Shown here: in pieces, positions 62,522 to 64,000 of the stretch | Layout of the letters: every line of letters starts with the position of its first letter | How positions within the stretch are numbered: the first letter of the stretch is position 1 | Source: Coniella vitis | Lineage: Eukaryota; Ascomycota; Sordariomycetes; Diaporthales; Schizoparmaceae | DNA length: 64,000 nt | Reading direction: 5' to 3' | Assembly: GCA_011317545.1 (NCBI GenBank) | Contig: WUJK01000009.1 | Span: 2,046,001 to 2,110,000 of the forward strand | Notes under the pieces: model-generated | Told to the model about the DNA's origin: nothing | The model's input: only the letters and a program-made list of their open reading frames with translations | The model's database searches: none | Program-made: the position numbers and the translations under genes

Positions 62522-64000
62522 CTATCCAGACGCTGCGGTGCTTCTAGCACGCACACAAAAGACCCAGCTCATCAGGGGCATCCCAGCCGGGCTAGCTTTG
62601 AGCAGGCCCTGCCCATCACATCCCAGCTGCAGGAGGGGAGCCACTAGTACGCCGCAAGGTGGAGTCCACCGTTACTCAGGGGCAGACCTGCAATCCCACC
62701 CCGGGCCCTGAGAGGCCTAGTGCAGTTTGTTCAGGCCCTGGACCTTGGGGGGCCACGAGGGGGTTGGCCACGCCTCTCTCTCTCTCTGTGTGTACTATGT
62801 AGTAGTTTACCATAGGACTACTGTCACCGCACGCCAAGTACTATCTATGTATTCTGTTCAACACCAGGGCCCAACCAACCAAGTAGGGTCAGCAACGCTG
62901 TCTGCCCACCCATGCAAAGGAAAGAAGGAGGCCATTTGGTCCGAATCCCAGTACCGCATACGATACGAAGTGTAATCAAGACAGCAAGATGAAGAGGGGA
63001 CGGATGGTCGGGTACGTCCAGCACAGCAGTTGCAGTTTGTGATGTGTCAGAATGGGCAAGGAAAAAGCAAAGGGGCCAGACGAAGAAAGAAAAGGAAAGA
63101 AAAGAAAAAGGTGACTGATCACGCCAATGAGCGGATCAGATGAGACCAAAAAGCAAGATGAGAGGTGCGCATCGTGACGCAGCCTGCCCGTGCGCCCGCG
63201 AGAGAAGCAAAAAAGAACAGAAAAAGAACAGGCAAGAAGGGAGAAGCGAGAATCAATGAAGACAACCACTACTAGGCTGACGACGACGACGACGACACAT
63301 GGTAACTCTCTCTCTCTCTCTCACAGATGCGCCGTGATATGTTCCACCGCAGGCTCGCGACTCGTTACTTTCTACAAAGTATTCAGCGTTGCACTTCTTT
63401 TCTCTGTCCCTTTCCTTTTTCTTTTGTTTTGTGTTGCCCTTGCCCTCTTTGCCTTGTGATGCCGCTTTGATTTGGTGTACTGTGTAGCACTATACCATCC
63501 TTTACTGAAGATAGATACAACGTTATATAGTAAATACACAATACCAATGGTTCTTCTCCACAAAGTAATACATCATTTACACAACGAGAAACCCGTCCAC
63601 CCTCCCCCCCTCGGCGCTGCCTCGCCTGCGTAGTCGTGCAGACGGACGGGCAGAAGCGAGACAGCAAGCGAAGCAAGCGAAGACGGCCCTTTCTGCTTGG
63701 ACCGAGAGGAAAAGGGTCGATCTGGTTCTTTTTCCGGTTTCCTGGGGGCAAGCGAACAACCGCTTGTCAGACTCTTATTCCATGTACATACTTATGTATG
63801 TAATCGTTTGTAGACGATCTGCTCGTTAGCCCAACGGGGAGGCAAACGGAAACGTAACCCCCCCCCCCCCCTTTTTTTTTTCCTTCCCTCTCTCTCCCAT
63901 CCACACGTCAGTTCCTCGTCTCGAGCGCGCCCACACAGATACGCGAGCCCCGTTGGAACCCGTCTGCCTGTTTAGCGGGCGGAAAAGCTTAAATGGTTCC

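Larger units (their letters stand above)
58772..64000. other. 5.2-kb gene-free region upstream of the Zn2Cys6 gene, to the window edge
   Basis: No gene was recognised on either strand. It contains the heptamer array 59443-59533, repeated GTACTATGTAC elements between 60.27 and 62.52 kb, one TACCTAGGTA palindrome (60360-60369), (GA)n and (CT)n runs (62277-62294, 62774-62786, 63305-63322), a (GAC)n run near 63279-63296 and a C12 run near 63859. It may be a long regulatory region of the transcription factor, with the promoter of another gene beyond the right edge. Confidence 0.55.

Noticed and set aside
1..64000. tRNA genes
   Set aside because: I looked for T-loop (GGTTCGA-like) sequences with a paired acceptor stem and found none convincing; a covariance-model search would settle it.

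Overview
The window looks like the nuclear genome of a filamentous ascomycete (Pezizomycotina, most likely Sordariomycetes). The evidence is short GT-AG introns of roughly 55-100 nt in most genes, a class II hydrophobin, a Zn2Cys6 transcription factor, fungal housekeeping orthologues and long gene-poor spacers full of microsatellites. Twenty-one protein-coding genes and one probable gene remnant can be supported. I saw no tRNA, rRNA, CRISPR array or intact transposon. Exon coordinates are my own reading of splice signals and reading frame.

Region 1 (1-9.3 kb) is the most unusual part. It holds an NmrA-like NAD(P)-binding protein, the remains of an RpiB-type sugar-phosphate isomerase gene, a divergent triosephosphate-isomerase-like protein, a class II ketose-bisphosphate-type aldolase and a 6-phosphogluconate/L-threonate-dehydrogenase-like protein. 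This parts list resembles microbial tetritol and tetronate (C4 sugar and sugar-acid) catabolic loci. The kinase needed to complete such a pathway is not visible, and the RpiB gene seems broken by an AT-rich, possibly RIP-mutated segment.

Region 2 (9.5-18.5 kb) has a secreted endopolygalacturonase (GH28) and a four-exon class II hydrophobin on the minus strand, separated by about 3 kb and followed by about 3.9 kb without a recognisable gene.

Region 3 (18.5-29.4 kb) is a dense housekeeping block: proteasome ATPase Rpt5, a DUF4870-like membrane protein, mitochondrial ribosomal protein uL10m, anthranilate phosphoribosyltransferase (tryptophan synthesis) and the three-domain fungal tRNA ligase.

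Region 4 (31.3-41.5 kb) has an Ish1/Msc1 stress protein with eight repeats, an orphan membrane protein, a PEBP-family protein, a fungus-specific protein with a PD-(D/E)xK-like signature, and a mitochondrial carrier resembling the S-adenosylmethionine carrier.

Region 5 (44-59 kb) has a UPF0643-like protein, eIF3h, S-adenosylhomocysteine hydrolase, a 2-hydroxyacid dehydrogenase and a Zn2Cys6 regulator whose zinc cluster is split by a 969-nt intron. The final 5.2 kb is gene-free and carries a heptamer minisatellite and repeated copies of GTACTATGTAC. Apart from region 1, neighbouring genes look functionally unrelated, as is normal in fungi.
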